From NCBI RefSeq assembly GCF_024614185.1, contig NZ_JAHTLF010000008.1, positions 124,001-188,000 of the forward strand: DNA of 64,000 nucleotides, read 5' to 3'. A program made the translations under genes and the position numbers. The notes under the pieces were generated by a model. It was not told the DNA's origin. It searched no databases and saw only the letters and a program-made list of their open reading frames with translations. Numbering within the stretch: position 1 is the stretch's first letter; every line of letters starts with the position of its first letter. Below are positions 35,420-44,512 of the stretch, one piece after another. The DNA comes from Nocardioides carbamazepini. GTDB taxonomy: Bacteria; Actinomycetota; Actinomycetes; Propionibacteriales; Nocardioidaceae.

Positions 35420-35487
35420 TGGCAGAGAATCAACGGTTACCGGCCTTTCTGCCACTGGTGGCAGGAATCAGGTGAAGGCAGGATTAC
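35420..35487. repeat. Three related GGCAG repeats upstream of the GlxA-type gene
   Basis: TGGCAGAGAATCA (35420), TGGCAGGAATCA (35459) and AGGCAGGATTAC (35476) are partial direct repeats. The second overlaps a dyad TGCCAC-TG-GTGGCA (35450-35463). They fill the gap between two divergent genes. Possible autoregulatory sites. Confidence 0.4.
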
Positions 35488-35491
35488 TGCC

Positions 35492-35758
35492 ATGACCAGC
35501 GCACTGCTCCTCTTCCTTCTGTCCCTCATGCTCCTCTCGGGCCTGTCCGCACTCGTCACCTGGGCGCGTCACGACCGGCTGACCGCCGGCCGCGAGCTCC
35601 CCGACGACCGGGCCGCCGCTCACCGCGAGCGCAGGCCGAGTGCCAGCGAGCTCGCCGAGGCCGGCGCGTCCGAGCGCGCGGCCACCACCCGCACCGAGCG
35701 CCGCGGCACCGCCCGCGCGCCGCGCCGGGTCACCACCACCTTGACCCGCGCGTCCTGA
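35492..35758 (+). CDS. Small single-pass membrane protein
   Basis: An 88-residue predicted protein with an N-terminal hydrophobic helix (LLLFLLSLMLLSGLSALVTW), followed by a charged, Arg/Glu/Ala-rich cytoplasmic-type tail. No family recognised. It is divergent from the GlxA-type regulator, and its last 139 bases overlap the 3' end of the sulfotransferase-like gene on the other strand. Such a long tail overlap lowers confidence. The hydrophobic N-terminus with sensible codon use suggests it is real. Confidence 0.45.
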   Translation: MTSALLLFLLSLMLLSGLSALVTWARHDRLTAGRELPDDRAAAHRERRPSASELAEAGASERAATTRTERRGTARAPRRVTTTLTRAS

Positions 35759-37662
35759 CCCGGAGCCAGTAGCGGCGTGCGCCAGGTGCCGGCCAGCACC
35801 GCGGCCGTCACGTCGCGGCCGGCGACGACATAGCGGACCCGGTATGCCGACCCGGCGCGTGATCCGCGCAGCGTGAGCACCGCCGGCCAGGCGCTGGTGT
35901 TGGCCAGCCGGAGCACGGCGCGCCGCACGTCGCCGCGCTGCGGGAGGCGCAGCGTCCGGTGCGCCCGCCAGGCCCCGCGCGAGCGCACCGTGACCGCCGG
36001 AGCAGCACTGACGACGGCGTAGGAACGCTGGACGGTCGCGGTGTTCCCGGCACCGTCGACCGCGGTCAGCGTCACCGACTGCTCGCCCGGCGCACCGGTC
36101 GCCAGGGCCGTGGCCGACAGGGTGCAGGACTGCAACGTCGAGCCGCCCCGGTCCGTGCACCGCACGCGCGGTGCGACGGTCTCCCCCACCTCATAGACGC
36201 CCCCGCCGGGAAGGGCGAGCTCGACCACGGGATCGATCCGGTCCGGGACGACGGCCTTCTCGGCTCGGTAGCTCAGCGTGCTCGGCGCCGCGAGCTCCCA
36301 GACCACCCGACCGTCCGGGGCGACCTCACTGACCAGTGCGCCCTGGAAGGCAGCCCAGTTGACGAGGGTGTTACCGCCCGCGAGTCGGCGGGCCGATCCG
36401 GCGAAGTAGGCGAAGCGCCCCGGCTCGTCCCAGGTGTGCACCAGGGTCGCGGTCAGGGTGGTCTCGTCGAGCTCGTACTCCGTCACCCGGGTCACGGCGC
36501 GATCCACCGTCGGGCCCAGGCGGTCCCCCGGATCGAGGCAGTACGACGGCGTGGCTCCGAGCGCGACCGAGCCGTTGTCGAAGACGAGCAGATGCCCGTC
36601 GGGCAGCCGGCTCACGGTGTGCTGGGCGCACGGGCCGCCGAGCAGATCGTTGACGAAGGTGAAGTCGTTCCTCCGTCCGCCGAAGCGCCACACGACATCG
36701 CCCCGCTGGTAACCGTCGTGGTCCGACCAGGCGATGCGCAGCGCAGCGCTGAGGTGGCGGAAGGACGCGAGCACGTCGCCACCGGGCAGGATCTCGATGG
36801 AGTTGATGTGCGCCCAGTCGCTCGCAGCCCCTGCCGTCGTCTCCGCCCGATCGAGGTGATCGCCGCTGTCCCATGTGTAGACCACCTCGCCCGCGGCGTC
36901 GACCTCCTGGACCACCGCATCGACGAATCCGGTCCCGGCGTCGGGCTCGTAGGCGAGGAGGAGCCGGCTGCCGTCCGGACGCAGGATCGAGTCGTGGTTG
37001 TCGGTGTTCACCAGCCCGACGGTCCGCGAGACCGCCACCTCGCGCAGCTGGGCGTCCAGCTCGACCAGGTCCCAGTCGCTCGCCGGCCCGGGCAGTCGCC
37101 GCATCAGGGTGTAGTGCCCGTGCGGGGCGGGCTTGAGGTCGGCGACCGGCTGACCGAAGTCGTGCACGTAGACCGGGACGCCGTTGCGGTCGAGGGCGGC
37201 GGCGAAGGTGCCCAGCGTGACCAGGACATGGCCCTCGGTGGTCTCGGGCCCGTCGACGGCCGTGGTGATCTCCGGGAAGCCGCTCGGCAGGTAGACCAAC
37301 GCGTAGGCGTGGTGGCCCGCCGCGTCGTCCACGGTCACCGACACCTCGTCGCCGGCGGCCAGACCGGTGACCTCGGTCGGTCCGCTCACGACCGCGCCAT
37401 CCACCCGCACCACGCCCGCCGGGTCGCTGGTCGTGGCGGTGACGGCGACGCGGCCGCCCGTCTGCGCGGTGGTCGCGACGGCGTACCGGCTGACGGCCGG
37501 GTCGAACACCGGGCTCAGCGCCACGCCGGCTCCGGACACCGTCAGCGCGACCACCGGCTCCGGCGATCCCGCGGCGCCCGCGGGCGGTGCCGGGGCGAGG
37601 ACCGTGCCCAGCAGGAGGGCGGGTACGAGAACGGGCAGGAGCAGACGAAGGACGACACCCAT
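35620..37662 (-). CDS. Secreted arylsulfotransferase (ASST) family protein
   Basis: A 680-residue exported protein. ATG37662 opens a signal peptide (VLRLLLPVLVPALLLG, ending near APPAGAA). A cadherin-like/Ig-like domain spans about 35-130. Next is an ASST-type propeller with TDNHDSILRPDG, DWAHINSIEILPGGDVLASFRHL, QHTVSRLPDGHLLVFDNG and YELDETTLTATLVHTWDEPGRFAYFAGSARRL; His residues in these blades correspond to catalytic His positions in ASSTs. A C-terminal beta-domain follows. Family members move sulfate between phenols or have lost that activity. The substrate is unknown. Confidence 0.78.
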   Translation of the reverse strand: MGVVLRLLLPVLVPALLLGTVLAPAPPAGAAGSPEPVVALTVSGAGVALSPVFDPAVSRYAVATTAQTGGRVAVTATTSDPAGVVRVDGAVVSGPTEVTGLAAGDEVSVTVDDAAGHHAYALVYLPSGFPEITTAVDGPETTEGHVLVTLGTFAAALDRNGVPVYVHDFGQPVADLKPAPHGHYTLMRRLPGPASDWDLVELDAQLREVAVSRTVGLVNTDNHDSILRPDGSRLLLAYEPDAGTGFVDAVVQEVDAAGEVVYTWDSGDHLDRAETTAGAASDWAHINSIEILPGGDVLASFRHLSAALRIAWSDHDGYQRGDVVWRFGGRRNDFTFVNDLLGGPCAQHTVSRLPDGHLLVFDNGSVALGATPSYCLDPGDRLGPTVDRAVTRVTEYELDETTLTATLVHTWDEPGRFAYFAGSARRLAGGNTLVNWAAFQGALVSEVAPDGRVVWELAAPSTLSYRAEKAVVPDRIDPVVELALPGGGVYEVGETVAPRVRCTDRGGSTLQSCTLSATALATGAPGEQSVTLTAVDGAGNTATVQRSYAVVSAAPAVTVRSRGAWRAHRTLRLPQRGDVRRAVLRLANTSAWPAVLTLRGSRAGSAYRVRYVVAGRDVTAAVLAGTWRTPLLAPGQDARVKVVVTRRGARAVPRRSVRVVAARSDAPASASSLALGLRSR

Positions 37663-37712
37663 GACAAGCCGATCGGCAGCGTGCCGAGCGATCTGAGCGG
37701 CGCCGGAGAGCC

Positions 37713-37744
37713 CGAAGGCCCCGACCTGATGGTCGGGGCCTTCG
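37713..37744 (-). terminator. Strong terminator hairpin after rpsA
   Basis: A perfect 14-bp GC-rich stem with loop TGAT, starting 23 bases after the rpsA stop on the minus strand. No U-tract follows. Confidence 0.7.
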
Positions 37745-37766
37745 TGGTGCTGCGGGGACCGGTCGG

Positions 37767-39245
37767 TCAGTTGCCGCCGCCGGTCAGCTTCTCGCGGAGC
37801 GCCTGGAGCGCCTCGTCCGAGGCGAGCGAGCCTCCGCTGGTGTCCTCGGCCGGGGCCGAGGAGTACGAGTTGGCGTCGCCGGCCTCGATCTCGGCCTGCT
37901 TGGCGTCGGCCTGCTGCTTGACGTGGGCCTCCCAGCGAGCGTGCGCCTTGGCGTACTGCTCCTCCCACTTCGCACGCTGCTCGTCGAAGCCCTCGAGCCA
38001 CTCGCCCGTCTCCGGGTCGAAGCCCTCGGGGTAGATGTAGTTGCCCTGGTCGTCGTACGTGGCCTCCATGCCGTACAGCGTCGGGTCGAACTCCTCGACG
38101 TCCGCCGCGGCAGCGGTCTCGTTGGCCTGCTTGAGCGACAGCGAGATCCGGCGACGCTCGAGGTCGATGTCGATGATCTTGACCATGACGTCATCGTTGA
38201 CCTGGACGACCTGCTCCGGGATCTCGACGTGGCGCTCGGCCAGCTCGGAGATGTGGACCAGGCCCTCGATGCCCTCCTCGACTCGCACGAACGAGCCGAA
38301 GGGAACCAGCTTGGTGACCTTGCCGGGGACGATCTGACCGATCTGGTGGGTCCGGGCGAAGTGCTGCCACGGGTCCTCCTGGGTCGCCTTCAGCGACAGG
38401 GAGACACGCTCGCGCTCCATGTCGACGTCGAGGACCTCGACGGTGACCTCGTCGCCCACGGTGACGACCTCGGACGGGTGGTCGATGTGCTTCCAGGACA
38501 GCTCCGAGACGTGGACGAGTCCGTCGACGCCGCCGAGATCGACAAATGCACCGAAGTTGACGATCGAGGACACGACGCCCTTGCGGATCTGGCCCTTCTG
38601 GAGCTGGGTGAGGAAGCCGTGGCGCACCTCGGACTGGGTCTGCTCGAGCCAGGCACGGCGCGACAGGACCACGTTGTTGCGGTTCTTGTCGAGCTCGATG
38701 ATCTTGGCCTCGAGGGTCTGACCGACGTAGGGCTGCAGGTCGCGGACCCGGCGCATCTCGACGAGCGACGCCGGGAGGAAGCCCCGCAGGCCGATGTCGA
38801 TGATCAGGCCGCCCTTGACGACCTCGATGACGGTGCCCTCGACGACGCCGTCGGCCTCCTTGATCTCCTCGATCGTGCCCCAGGCGCGCTCGTACTGCGC
38901 GCGCTTCTTGGACAGGATCAGGCGACCCTCCTTGTCCTCCTTCTGGAGGACCAGGGCCTCGACCTTGTCGCCCACCTGGACGACCTCGGACGGGTCGACG
39001 TCGTGCTTGATCGACAGCTCGCGCGAGGGGATGACGCCCTCGGTCTTGTAGCCGATGTCGAGCAGGACCTCGTCACGGTCCACCTTGACGATGGTGCCGT
39101 CGACGATGTCGCCGTCATTGAAGTACTTGATGGTCTGGTCGATGGCGGCCAGGAAGTCCGCCTCGGAGCCGATGTCGTTGATCGCGACCTGGGGCGCGTT
39201 GTCGTCGTAGTGGCTCGAGAGCGGGGTCGAGAGGGTGCTCGTCAT
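37767..39245 (-). CDS. rpsA: 30S ribosomal protein S1
   Basis: A 492-residue protein with four S1 RNA-binding repeats. The blocks start near GDIVDGTIVKVDRDEVLLDIG, GVVEGTVIEVVKGGLIIDIG, GVVSSIVNFGAFVDLGG and GKVTKLVPFGSFVRVEEG, and GLVHVSELSW and GLVHISELAE mark the third and fourth. The acidic C-terminal tail (residues about 375-492) is of actinobacterial type, with Tyr-rich YGMEATYDDQGNYIYPEG. It binds mRNA on the small ribosomal subunit. In actinobacteria with many leaderless mRNAs its role differs from E. coli. ATG39245 follows an AAGGAC ribosome site. The gene ends at a strong hairpin. Confidence 0.96.
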   Translation of the reverse strand: MTSTLSTPLSSHYDDNAPQVAINDIGSEADFLAAIDQTIKYFNDGDIVDGTIVKVDRDEVLLDIGYKTEGVIPSRELSIKHDVDPSEVVQVGDKVEALVLQKEDKEGRLILSKKRAQYERAWGTIEEIKEADGVVEGTVIEVVKGGLIIDIGLRGFLPASLVEMRRVRDLQPYVGQTLEAKIIELDKNRNNVVLSRRAWLEQTQSEVRHGFLTQLQKGQIRKGVVSSIVNFGAFVDLGGVDGLVHVSELSWKHIDHPSEVVTVGDEVTVEVLDVDMERERVSLSLKATQEDPWQHFARTHQIGQIVPGKVTKLVPFGSFVRVEEGIEGLVHISELAERHVEIPEQVVQVNDDVMVKIIDIDLERRRISLSLKQANETAAAADVEEFDPTLYGMEATYDDQGNYIYPEGFDPETGEWLEGFDEQRAKWEEQYAKAHARWEAHVKQQADAKQAEIEAGDANSYSSAPAEDTSGGSLASDEALQALREKLTGGGN

Positions 39246-39380
39246 GTAGTCGGTCAGTCCTTGGAGTGGGCAGAAGTAGTCGGAATGGTTCGCATGCGCG
39301 ACCGCCGGCACGAGGGCAGGTGGAGACACAGACGTTCCAGGGTACGCGCCGCCGCATGCGGGAGTCCAACCGGCGGGCAC

Positions 39381-39386
39381 TATCCT
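39381..39386 (+). promoter_or_regulatory. -10-like hexamer TATCCT, leaderless start of the 39393 methyltransferase
   Basis: TATCCT ends six bases before GTG39393. Confidence 0.5.
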
Positions 39387-39392
39387 CACAGC

Positions 39393-40229
39393 GTGCAGGA
39401 CGTCCAGGACGTTGCGGCGTGGCCGCATCCCCCCGTGACCGCCCATCGTCGCATCGCCGATGAGCAGGAGTCGCGTCGAGCCAACGGTGCCGACTGGGAC
39501 CGGTACGCCGACGAGTACCAGGCCACCCACGGCGGCTTCCTCGGCGACATCGGCTTCGTGTGGGGGCCCGAGGGACTGACGGAGGCGGCCGCCGGGATCC
39601 TCGGCGACGTCCGCGATCGCGCGGTCCTCGAGGTCGGCTCGGGAGCCGGCCAGTGCTCGCGCTGGGTCAGCAGCCAGGGCGGCCGCGCGGTCGGCCTCGA
39701 CCTGTCCCATCGGCAGCTGCAGCACTCGCGGCGGATCGACGACGCGACCGGCGTCGTGGTCCCCAGCGTGCGGGGCACCGCCACCGCCCTCCCCTTCGCC
39801 GCCGCCAGCTTCGACGTCGTCTTCTCCTCCTTCGGGGCGCTGCAGTTCGTGGCCGACATCGACGTCGCGGTGGCCGAGACGGCGCGGGTGCTGCGGCCGG
39901 GCGGCCGGTTCGCGTTCTCGATCACCCATCCGACCCGGTGGATGTTCCCCGACGACCCGGGCGAGGAGGGTTTGACCGCCACCCAGTCCTACTGGGACCG
40001 CACGCCCTATGTCGAGGTCGACGACGAGACCGGCGCAACGTCGTACGTCGAGCACCACCGCACCCTCGGCGACTGGATCGCCCTGCTCGCCGGCGCGGGC
40101 TTCCGGCTCACGACGCTGCTGGAGCCGGAGTGGCCCGAGGGGAACGAGCGGCTGTGGGGCGGCTGGTCCGGCACCCGTGGTCGGCTGACCCCTGGGACCG
40201 CGATCTTCGGCGCCGACCTCCTCGCCTGA
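39393..40229 (+). CDS. Class I SAM-dependent methyltransferase
   Basis: A 278-residue methyltransferase. Motif I is VLEVGSGAGQCSRW and motif II acidic VGLDLS. The later motif GGRFAFSITHPTRWMFPDD is typical of UbiE/Methyltransf_11 proteins. Substrate unknown. GTG39393 fits a leaderless transcript; a second in-frame GTG at 39435 is possible. It is divergent from rpsA (147-base gap). Confidence 0.85.
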   Translation: MQDVQDVAAWPHPPVTAHRRIADEQESRRANGADWDRYADEYQATHGGFLGDIGFVWGPEGLTEAAAGILGDVRDRAVLEVGSGAGQCSRWVSSQGGRAVGLDLSHRQLQHSRRIDDATGVVVPSVRGTATALPFAAASFDVVFSSFGALQFVADIDVAVAETARVLRPGGRFAFSITHPTRWMFPDDPGEEGLTATQSYWDRTPYVEVDDETGATSYVEHHRTLGDWIALLAGAGFRLTTLLEPEWPEGNERLWGGWSGTRGRLTPGTAIFGADLLA

Positions 40230-40368
40230 GTCGTCCATGGTCATTCCGAGCCAGGTCAGGTAGGCCTTAGGTCCTCATTACCCTCCGGATCGGCCCGGCC
40301 CCCTCCCCCGGAGCGCCCCCGCGCCTCGATAGTGAGGACTTCGGGAACCGTGCTGAAAGGGAGCACTC

Positions 40369-42915
40369 ATGTCTATGTCTCACGCGCGCCGCAGGATCAG
40401 GTCCGCGACGCTGCTCGGAACGTCCATCGCCACGGCTGCGACGTTCATCCTGTCCGTGCCGATGGCCACGCCTGCCCACGCAGACCCACTGCCGGCCACC
40501 TTCAGCGGATCGGCGCACGCCGATCTCGTGAACGTGCCCGCCGATCTGCTCGACGTCGACGCCGCCCGGGTGCCCCTCGGCCACTCGGCGACGGCGGTCG
40601 ACAGCGCGGCACCGTCCGGCAACGTGACCGCGTCGGGAGCGAACCTCGACGCCGACCTGCTCGGCCTGCCGATCACGGTCGACGAGACGTCGGTCGCGGC
40701 TCCGCCGTCGGCCACCGCGTCGGGGCCGCTGGACCCGGTCACGGTTCCCGTCCTGGCCAGCCTCGGGCTCATCTCCAGCGACGTCGAAGCCAACTACGTG
40801 AGCGCGACGGCGTGCCCACCGGCCGTGGGCAACGAGCGCCTGCTCGGCAGGTCGACCACCTCGCTCGCCTCGGTCGGCCTGCTGGGCGGCGTGGCCCAGG
40901 TGGACGCGGTCCAGGCAACCACCACGACCAAGCTGGTCGACGCGAACGCCGACGGCGCCTCCGACATGGTCTCCGAGACCAGCACCTCCGTCGGCGACGT
41001 CCGTCTCCTCACCGCGGTCGCCGGCGGCATCACCATCCGGCTCTCCGACGACGTGGTGACGAGAGCCACCTCGGACGGCGCCACCGGCACGGCCAGCGTG
41101 GTGACCCCGAACCTCACGGCCGACGTCATCGTCGCCGGCCTCCCGATCGCCGAGGTCACGGCGGGTGGAGGCCTGCTCGACGTACCGATCACGCTCGGAC
41201 TGGCGAACGTCTCGCTCAAGGTCGGGCTGGCGAACTTCTCCGACACCTCGACCGGAGCCACCGGCAAGGGCGCGCTCGACGCCGTGCTGCGCGTCCAGCT
41301 CTCGGCCGACCTGCTCGGCGCCGAGCTCGCCGACCTCGACCTCGCCATCGGCGCCGGCACCGTCGAGGCGACGGCGCCGACCGGCGGCGTCGAGTGCGAC
41401 GCGCTCGACCCGGTCGCCGCCACGGTGATCAGCACCCCGGCCGACGGGACCACCGTCACCGACGCCACCCCGACCATCAGCGGCACCGCCGAGCCCGACT
41501 CCACCATCACCCTCGTCATCGACAGCGGCACCCCCATCACCGTCCCCGTCGACGGCACCGGCAACTGGACCCACACCCCCACCACCGACCTCACCGAGGG
41601 CAGCCACACCATCACCGCCGACGGCGACGCCAACGGCACCGGCGTCGACGACACCACCACCTTCACCGTCGACACCGACCTCGATGACGACGGCCTGACC
41701 GCCGCCGAGGAGGCCGAGCACAACACCGACCCGAACGACCCCGACACCGACGACGACGCCATCAACGACGGTGACGAGGTCTCGGGCGCCGGCAACGAGT
41801 ACGACGGCACGGCGACCAGCCCGACCGACGACGACTCCGACGACGACGGCCTGCTGGACGGCGAGGAGAACGACCACTCGACCAACCCCAACGACGCCGA
41901 CACCGACGGCGGCACCGTCGACGACGGCGACGAGGTCGACGACGGCACCGACCCGCTCGACCCGGCCGACGACGTGATCGATCCGACGACGATCACCTCC
42001 CCCGCCGAGGGCGGCACGGTCACCGACGCGACGCCGACGATCTCGGGAACGGCCGAGCCGAACTCGACCGTCGGGGTCAGCATCGACGGCGGAGCCGCGG
42101 TCCCCGTCACGGTCGGCCCCGACGGCATGTGGAGCTACACGCCCACCACCGACCTCACCGACGGCAGCCACAGCGTCACGGTCGACGGCGACGCCAACGG
42201 CGCCGGCACGGACGACACGGTGACCTTCACCGTCGACACCGAGGCGACCGACACCGACGGCGACGGCATCCCGGACAGCGAGGAGTCGGAGAATGGCACC
42301 GACCCGAACAATCCGGACACCGACGGCGACGGGCTGACCGACGGCGCCGAGCAGACGGCGGGCACCGACCCGAACAAGGCGGACACCGACGGTGACGGCC
42401 TCCGGGACGGCCAGGAGGTCAACGGCCCGACCGGTTGCGTCACCGTGACCGGCGCCGCGAGCAACACCAACCCGCTGAAGCCCGACACCGACGGCGACGG
42501 GCTGACCGACGGCCGCGAGGTCAACGGCATCGAGGTCAAGCAGGTCTACTACACCAACCGCGGCAAGCCGCGGAAGGCGAAGACCATCGGCCTGGTCAAG
42601 ACCAACCCCTGCGTCCAGGACACCGACGGCGACCGGCTGACCGACTTCCAGGAGGTCACCGGCACCAAGATCGGGCAGAAGATCGTCCGCTCGAAGGCCA
42701 ACGGCGGGACCTACAAGATCAAGGTCCGGATGACCGACCCGACCCGCGCCGACACCGACCGCGACGGGCTGAGCGACCACCAGGAGGTCACCGGCTCGAA
42801 GAACAAGCGGTTCAAGAAGCGCAAGACCGACCCGACCCTCGCCGACACCGACTGGGGCGGCGGCCGCGACGGCCGGGAGATCAAGGGCAAGACCGACCCG
42901 AGCCGCCACGGCTGA
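40369..42915 (+). CDS. Secreted repeat protein with Ig-like and TSP3-like calcium-binding repeats
   Basis: An 848-residue exported protein. The signal peptide is [21 protein letters not shown] ending near PAHA. Residues about 38-350 form a beta-rich domain resembling choice-of-anchor G proteins ([29 protein letters not shown]). Next come two bacterial Ig-like repeats of 83 residues, each followed by acidic D-x-D-x-D-G segments (thrombospondin type 3-like), and more of these fill the C-terminus. These should bind calcium and stiffen the protein. No LPXTG, second membrane helix or lipobox is present, so surface anchoring is not shown. An AAAGGGAG ribosome site precedes ATG40369. Confidence 0.82.
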   Translation: MSMSHARRRIRSATLLGTSIATAATFILSVPMATPAHADPLPATFSGSAHADLVNVPADLLDVDAARVPLGHSATAVDSAAPSGNVTASGANLDADLLGLPITVDETSVAAPPSATASGPLDPVTVPVLASLGLISSDVEANYVSATACPPAVGNERLLGRSTTSLASVGLLGGVAQVDAVQATTTTKLVDANADGASDMVSETSTSVGDVRLLTAVAGGITIRLSDDVVTRATSDGATGTASVVTPNLTADVIVAGLPIAEVTAGGGLLDVPITLGLANVSLKVGLANFSDTSTGATGKGALDAVLRVQLSADLLGAELADLDLAIGAGTVEATAPTGGVECDALDPVAATVISTPADGTTVTDATPTISGTAEPDSTITLVIDSGTPITVPVDGTGNWTHTPTTDLTEGSHTITADGDANGTGVDDTTTFTVDTDLDDDGLTAAEEAEHNTDPNDPDTDDDAINDGDEVSGAGNEYDGTATSPTDDDSDDDGLLDGEENDHSTNPNDADTDGGTVDDGDEVDDGTDPLDPADDVIDPTTITSPAEGGTVTDATPTISGTAEPNSTVGVSIDGGAAVPVTVGPDGMWSYTPTTDLTDGSHSVTVDGDANGAGTDDTVTFTVDTEATDTDGDGIPDSEESENGTDPNNPDTDGDGLTDGAEQTAGTDPNKADTDGDGLRDGQEVNGPTGCVTVTGAASNTNPLKPDTDGDGLTDGREVNGIEVKQVYYTNRGKPRKAKTIGLVKTNPCVQDTDGDRLTDFQEVTGTKIGQKIVRSKANGGTYKIKVRMTDPTRADTDRDGLSDHQEVTGSKNKRFKKRKTDPTLADTDWGGGRDGREIKGKTDPSRHG
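41428..41676 (+). repeat. Ig-like repeat 1 (249 bases, 83 codons)
   Basis: First copy of an in-frame 83-codon unit ([10 protein letters not shown] to TFTVDT). It matches the copy at 41992-42240 in length without insertions or deletions, and [15 protein letters not shown] is identical in both. Confidence 0.75.
41992..42240 (+). repeat. Ig-like repeat 2 (249 bases, 83 codons)
   Basis: Second copy of the unit ([10 protein letters not shown] to TFTVDT). The middle third has diverged most from copy 1; the two ends are conserved. Confidence 0.75.
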
Positions 42916-42931
42916 TCCAGCCGACACCGAC

Positions 42932-42969
42932 ACAACGGTCCCGCGGGCGCCTGCCCGCGGGACCGTTGT
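42932..42969 (+). terminator. Strong terminator hairpin after the repeat-protein gene
   Basis: A perfect 17-bp GC-rich stem (ACAACGGTCCCGCGGGC with its complement) and a GCCT loop, 16 bases after the stop. The next gene's -10 hexamer begins four bases later. Confidence 0.75.
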
Positions 42970-42972
42970 CAC

Positions 42973-42978
42973 TAGGGT
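42973..42978 (+). promoter_or_regulatory. -10-like hexamer TAGGGT, leaderless start of the 42985 methyltransferase
   Basis: TAGGGT ends six bases before GTG42985 and sits right after the upstream terminator stem. Confidence 0.5.
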
Positions 42979-42984
42979 GGATGC

Positions 42985-43704
42985 GTGGACGCGGAGGAGA
43001 TCGCCAAGTCGGCCGCGCTCGAGCACCGGCACTGGTGGTACGCCGCCCGGCGGGCCCTCGTGCGTCGCACCGTCCGCGACTGGCCGACGGGCCGCGCGAT
43101 CGACGTCGGATGCGGCATGGGCGGCAACACCGCGGTCCTGCGCGAGCTCGGGTGGCAGGCGGTCGGCATCGAGTACACCGACACCGGCGCCGACATCGCC
43201 TCGGCCCGCGGGATCCCCGTGCTCCAGGGCGACGGCCGGCACCTGCCGGTCGCCGACGCCTCGGTCGACCTGGTCATGTCGACCGACGCGTGGGAGCACA
43301 TCGACGACGACGTGGCCGTCGCGCGCGAGACCGCCCGGGTGCTGCGACCGGGAGGCCGCGCACTGGTGGCGGTCCCGGCGGGCATGGCCCTGTGGAGCGG
43401 CCACGACGTCGCGCTGGGACACGTCCGGCGCTACGAGAGGCAGCAGCTTGCCGACCTCGTGACCGGCGCCGGGCTGGTGATCGACGACCTCCGGTCGTGG
43501 AATGTCCTGCTCCGGCCCGTGGTCCGCGCCCGCCGACGCAACAAGCACGCCGCCGAGAGCGAGATGGAGCAGGTGCACCCGGTGCTCAACACCGGCCTGC
43601 GCACCGCCCTCGCGGTCGAGCGGGCGCTCCCGGTCAAGCGGCTGCCCGGCGTCAGCCTGGTGCTCCTCGCCCACCGGCCTCCCGAGATTCAGGCGAAGCG
43701 GTAG
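42985..43704 (+). CDS. SAM-dependent methyltransferase next to the envelope glycan locus
   Basis: A 239-residue class I methyltransferase. An N-terminal HRHWWYAARR motif precedes motif I AIDVGCGMGGNTAVL, then the VDLVMSTDAWEHIDDD block and a C-terminal helix pair. The HWWYxxR start is shared with methyltransferases of polysaccharide and O-antigen clusters. It converges on the operon's last gene with 16 bases of overlap. A role in methylating glycans made by the neighbouring operon is inferred from position. Confidence 0.8.
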   Translation: MDAEEIAKSAALEHRHWWYAARRALVRRTVRDWPTGRAIDVGCGMGGNTAVLRELGWQAVGIEYTDTGADIASARGIPVLQGDGRHLPVADASVDLVMSTDAWEHIDDDVAVARETARVLRPGGRALVAVPAGMALWSGHDVALGHVRRYERQQLADLVTGAGLVIDDLRSWNVLLRPVVRARRRNKHAAESEMEQVHPVLNTGLRTALAVERALPVKRLPGVSLVLLAHRPPEIQAKR

Positions 43705-44495
43705 ATCCGCGGCTCGAGCAGCGCGCCGTCCCCGCGACGCAGGTCGGGCCGCACGACATCGTCGAACGCGATCGGCGTACGGCGGCGCGGCTTGCGGTAG
43801 GTGAGCGCCGCCGTCAGGGCGCGCGCCACGATCGCCTCGCCGCCGCGGGTGTGGTGCGCCTCGGCGTTGACCGTGCGCTCCACGAAGTCGGGGTCGTGCC
43901 GCCCCTCGGTGCGCACCGGCTGGGTGCCGCTCCAGCGCAGGGCGATGACGTTGTGATGGTGCCGGCTGTCGATCAGCCGCTTCACCGGATCGGCCAGCTC
44001 GGAGCGCCGCAGGTACGCCTCTATCTCGGGATCGAAGCTCGCCGCCCGCTTCGCCTCCATCACCAGCGTGGGCGGGTCCGTGGAGCGGTCGAGGCGGCAC
44101 CACCACAGGTGACTGGGGAAGTCGATGATCTTGGCCGCGGCGGCCTCGGGCACCTCGATGTAGCCGGCCTTCGCGACGCGGGTCAGCTCCCCCACCACGG
44201 CGACGGGATCGGTGACGTGCTCGAGGACGTGCGAGCAGATGGCGTAGTCGAAGACCCCGTCGGCGAAGGGCATCGCCGCGGCATCGGCGTCGAACAGCGG
44301 CCGGTCGACGCGAGTCCGCCCGGTGCCCGACCGCTGCCCGGCGTACGCGTCGTCCGGGTAGCGGTCGAGCAGTACGTCGGCGCGCCACGACGGCTTGTCG
44401 CCGCTGCCGACGTCGAGCACCAGCCCGTCGTCAGGGATCGGAAGTCCGATCCGGCTGTCGTAGAAGGCGCGCAACCGCTCCTTGATCTCCTGCAT
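43689..44495 (-). CDS. SAM-dependent methyltransferase, last gene of envelope operon
   Basis: A 268-residue methyltransferase. Motif I is LVLDVGSGDKPSWRADVLLDRYP; further motifs are FADGVFDYAICSHVLEHVTDP and a YIEVPEAAAAKIIDFPSHLWWC stretch. GSGDKPxxxADVLxD is common in methyltransferases of sugar-nucleotide and glycan clusters. The gene is the distal member of the seven-gene minus-strand operon and starts 17 bases after the DUF3068 stop. Substrate unknown. Confidence 0.8.
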   Translation of the reverse strand: MQEIKERLRAFYDSRIGLPIPDDGLVLDVGSGDKPSWRADVLLDRYPDDAYAGQRSGTGRTRVDRPLFDADAAAMPFADGVFDYAICSHVLEHVTDPVAVVGELTRVAKAGYIEVPEAAAAKIIDFPSHLWWCRLDRSTDPPTLVMEAKRAASFDPEIEAYLRRSELADPVKRLIDSRHHHNVIALRWSGTQPVRTEGRHDPDFVERTVNAEAHHTRGGEAIVARALTAALTYRKPRRRTPIAFDDVVRPDLRRGDGALLEPRIYRFA

Positions 44496-44512
44496 GCTCC
44501 TGATTGTCCGGG

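Noticed and set aside
40252..40275. DtxR iron-box-like stretch (AGGTCAGGTAGGCCTTAGGTCC)-region upstream of the repeat protein
   Set aside because: Match to the palindromic TTAGGTTAGSCTAACCTAA consensus is poor on the right half; no iron-related gene adjoins.
40267..44388. Open frame of 1373 codons on the minus strand
   Set aside because: It is antisense to the repeat protein and a methyltransferase. The protein is low-complexity VGVGxVGVG, a reflection of GC-rich acidic repeats, with no motif.
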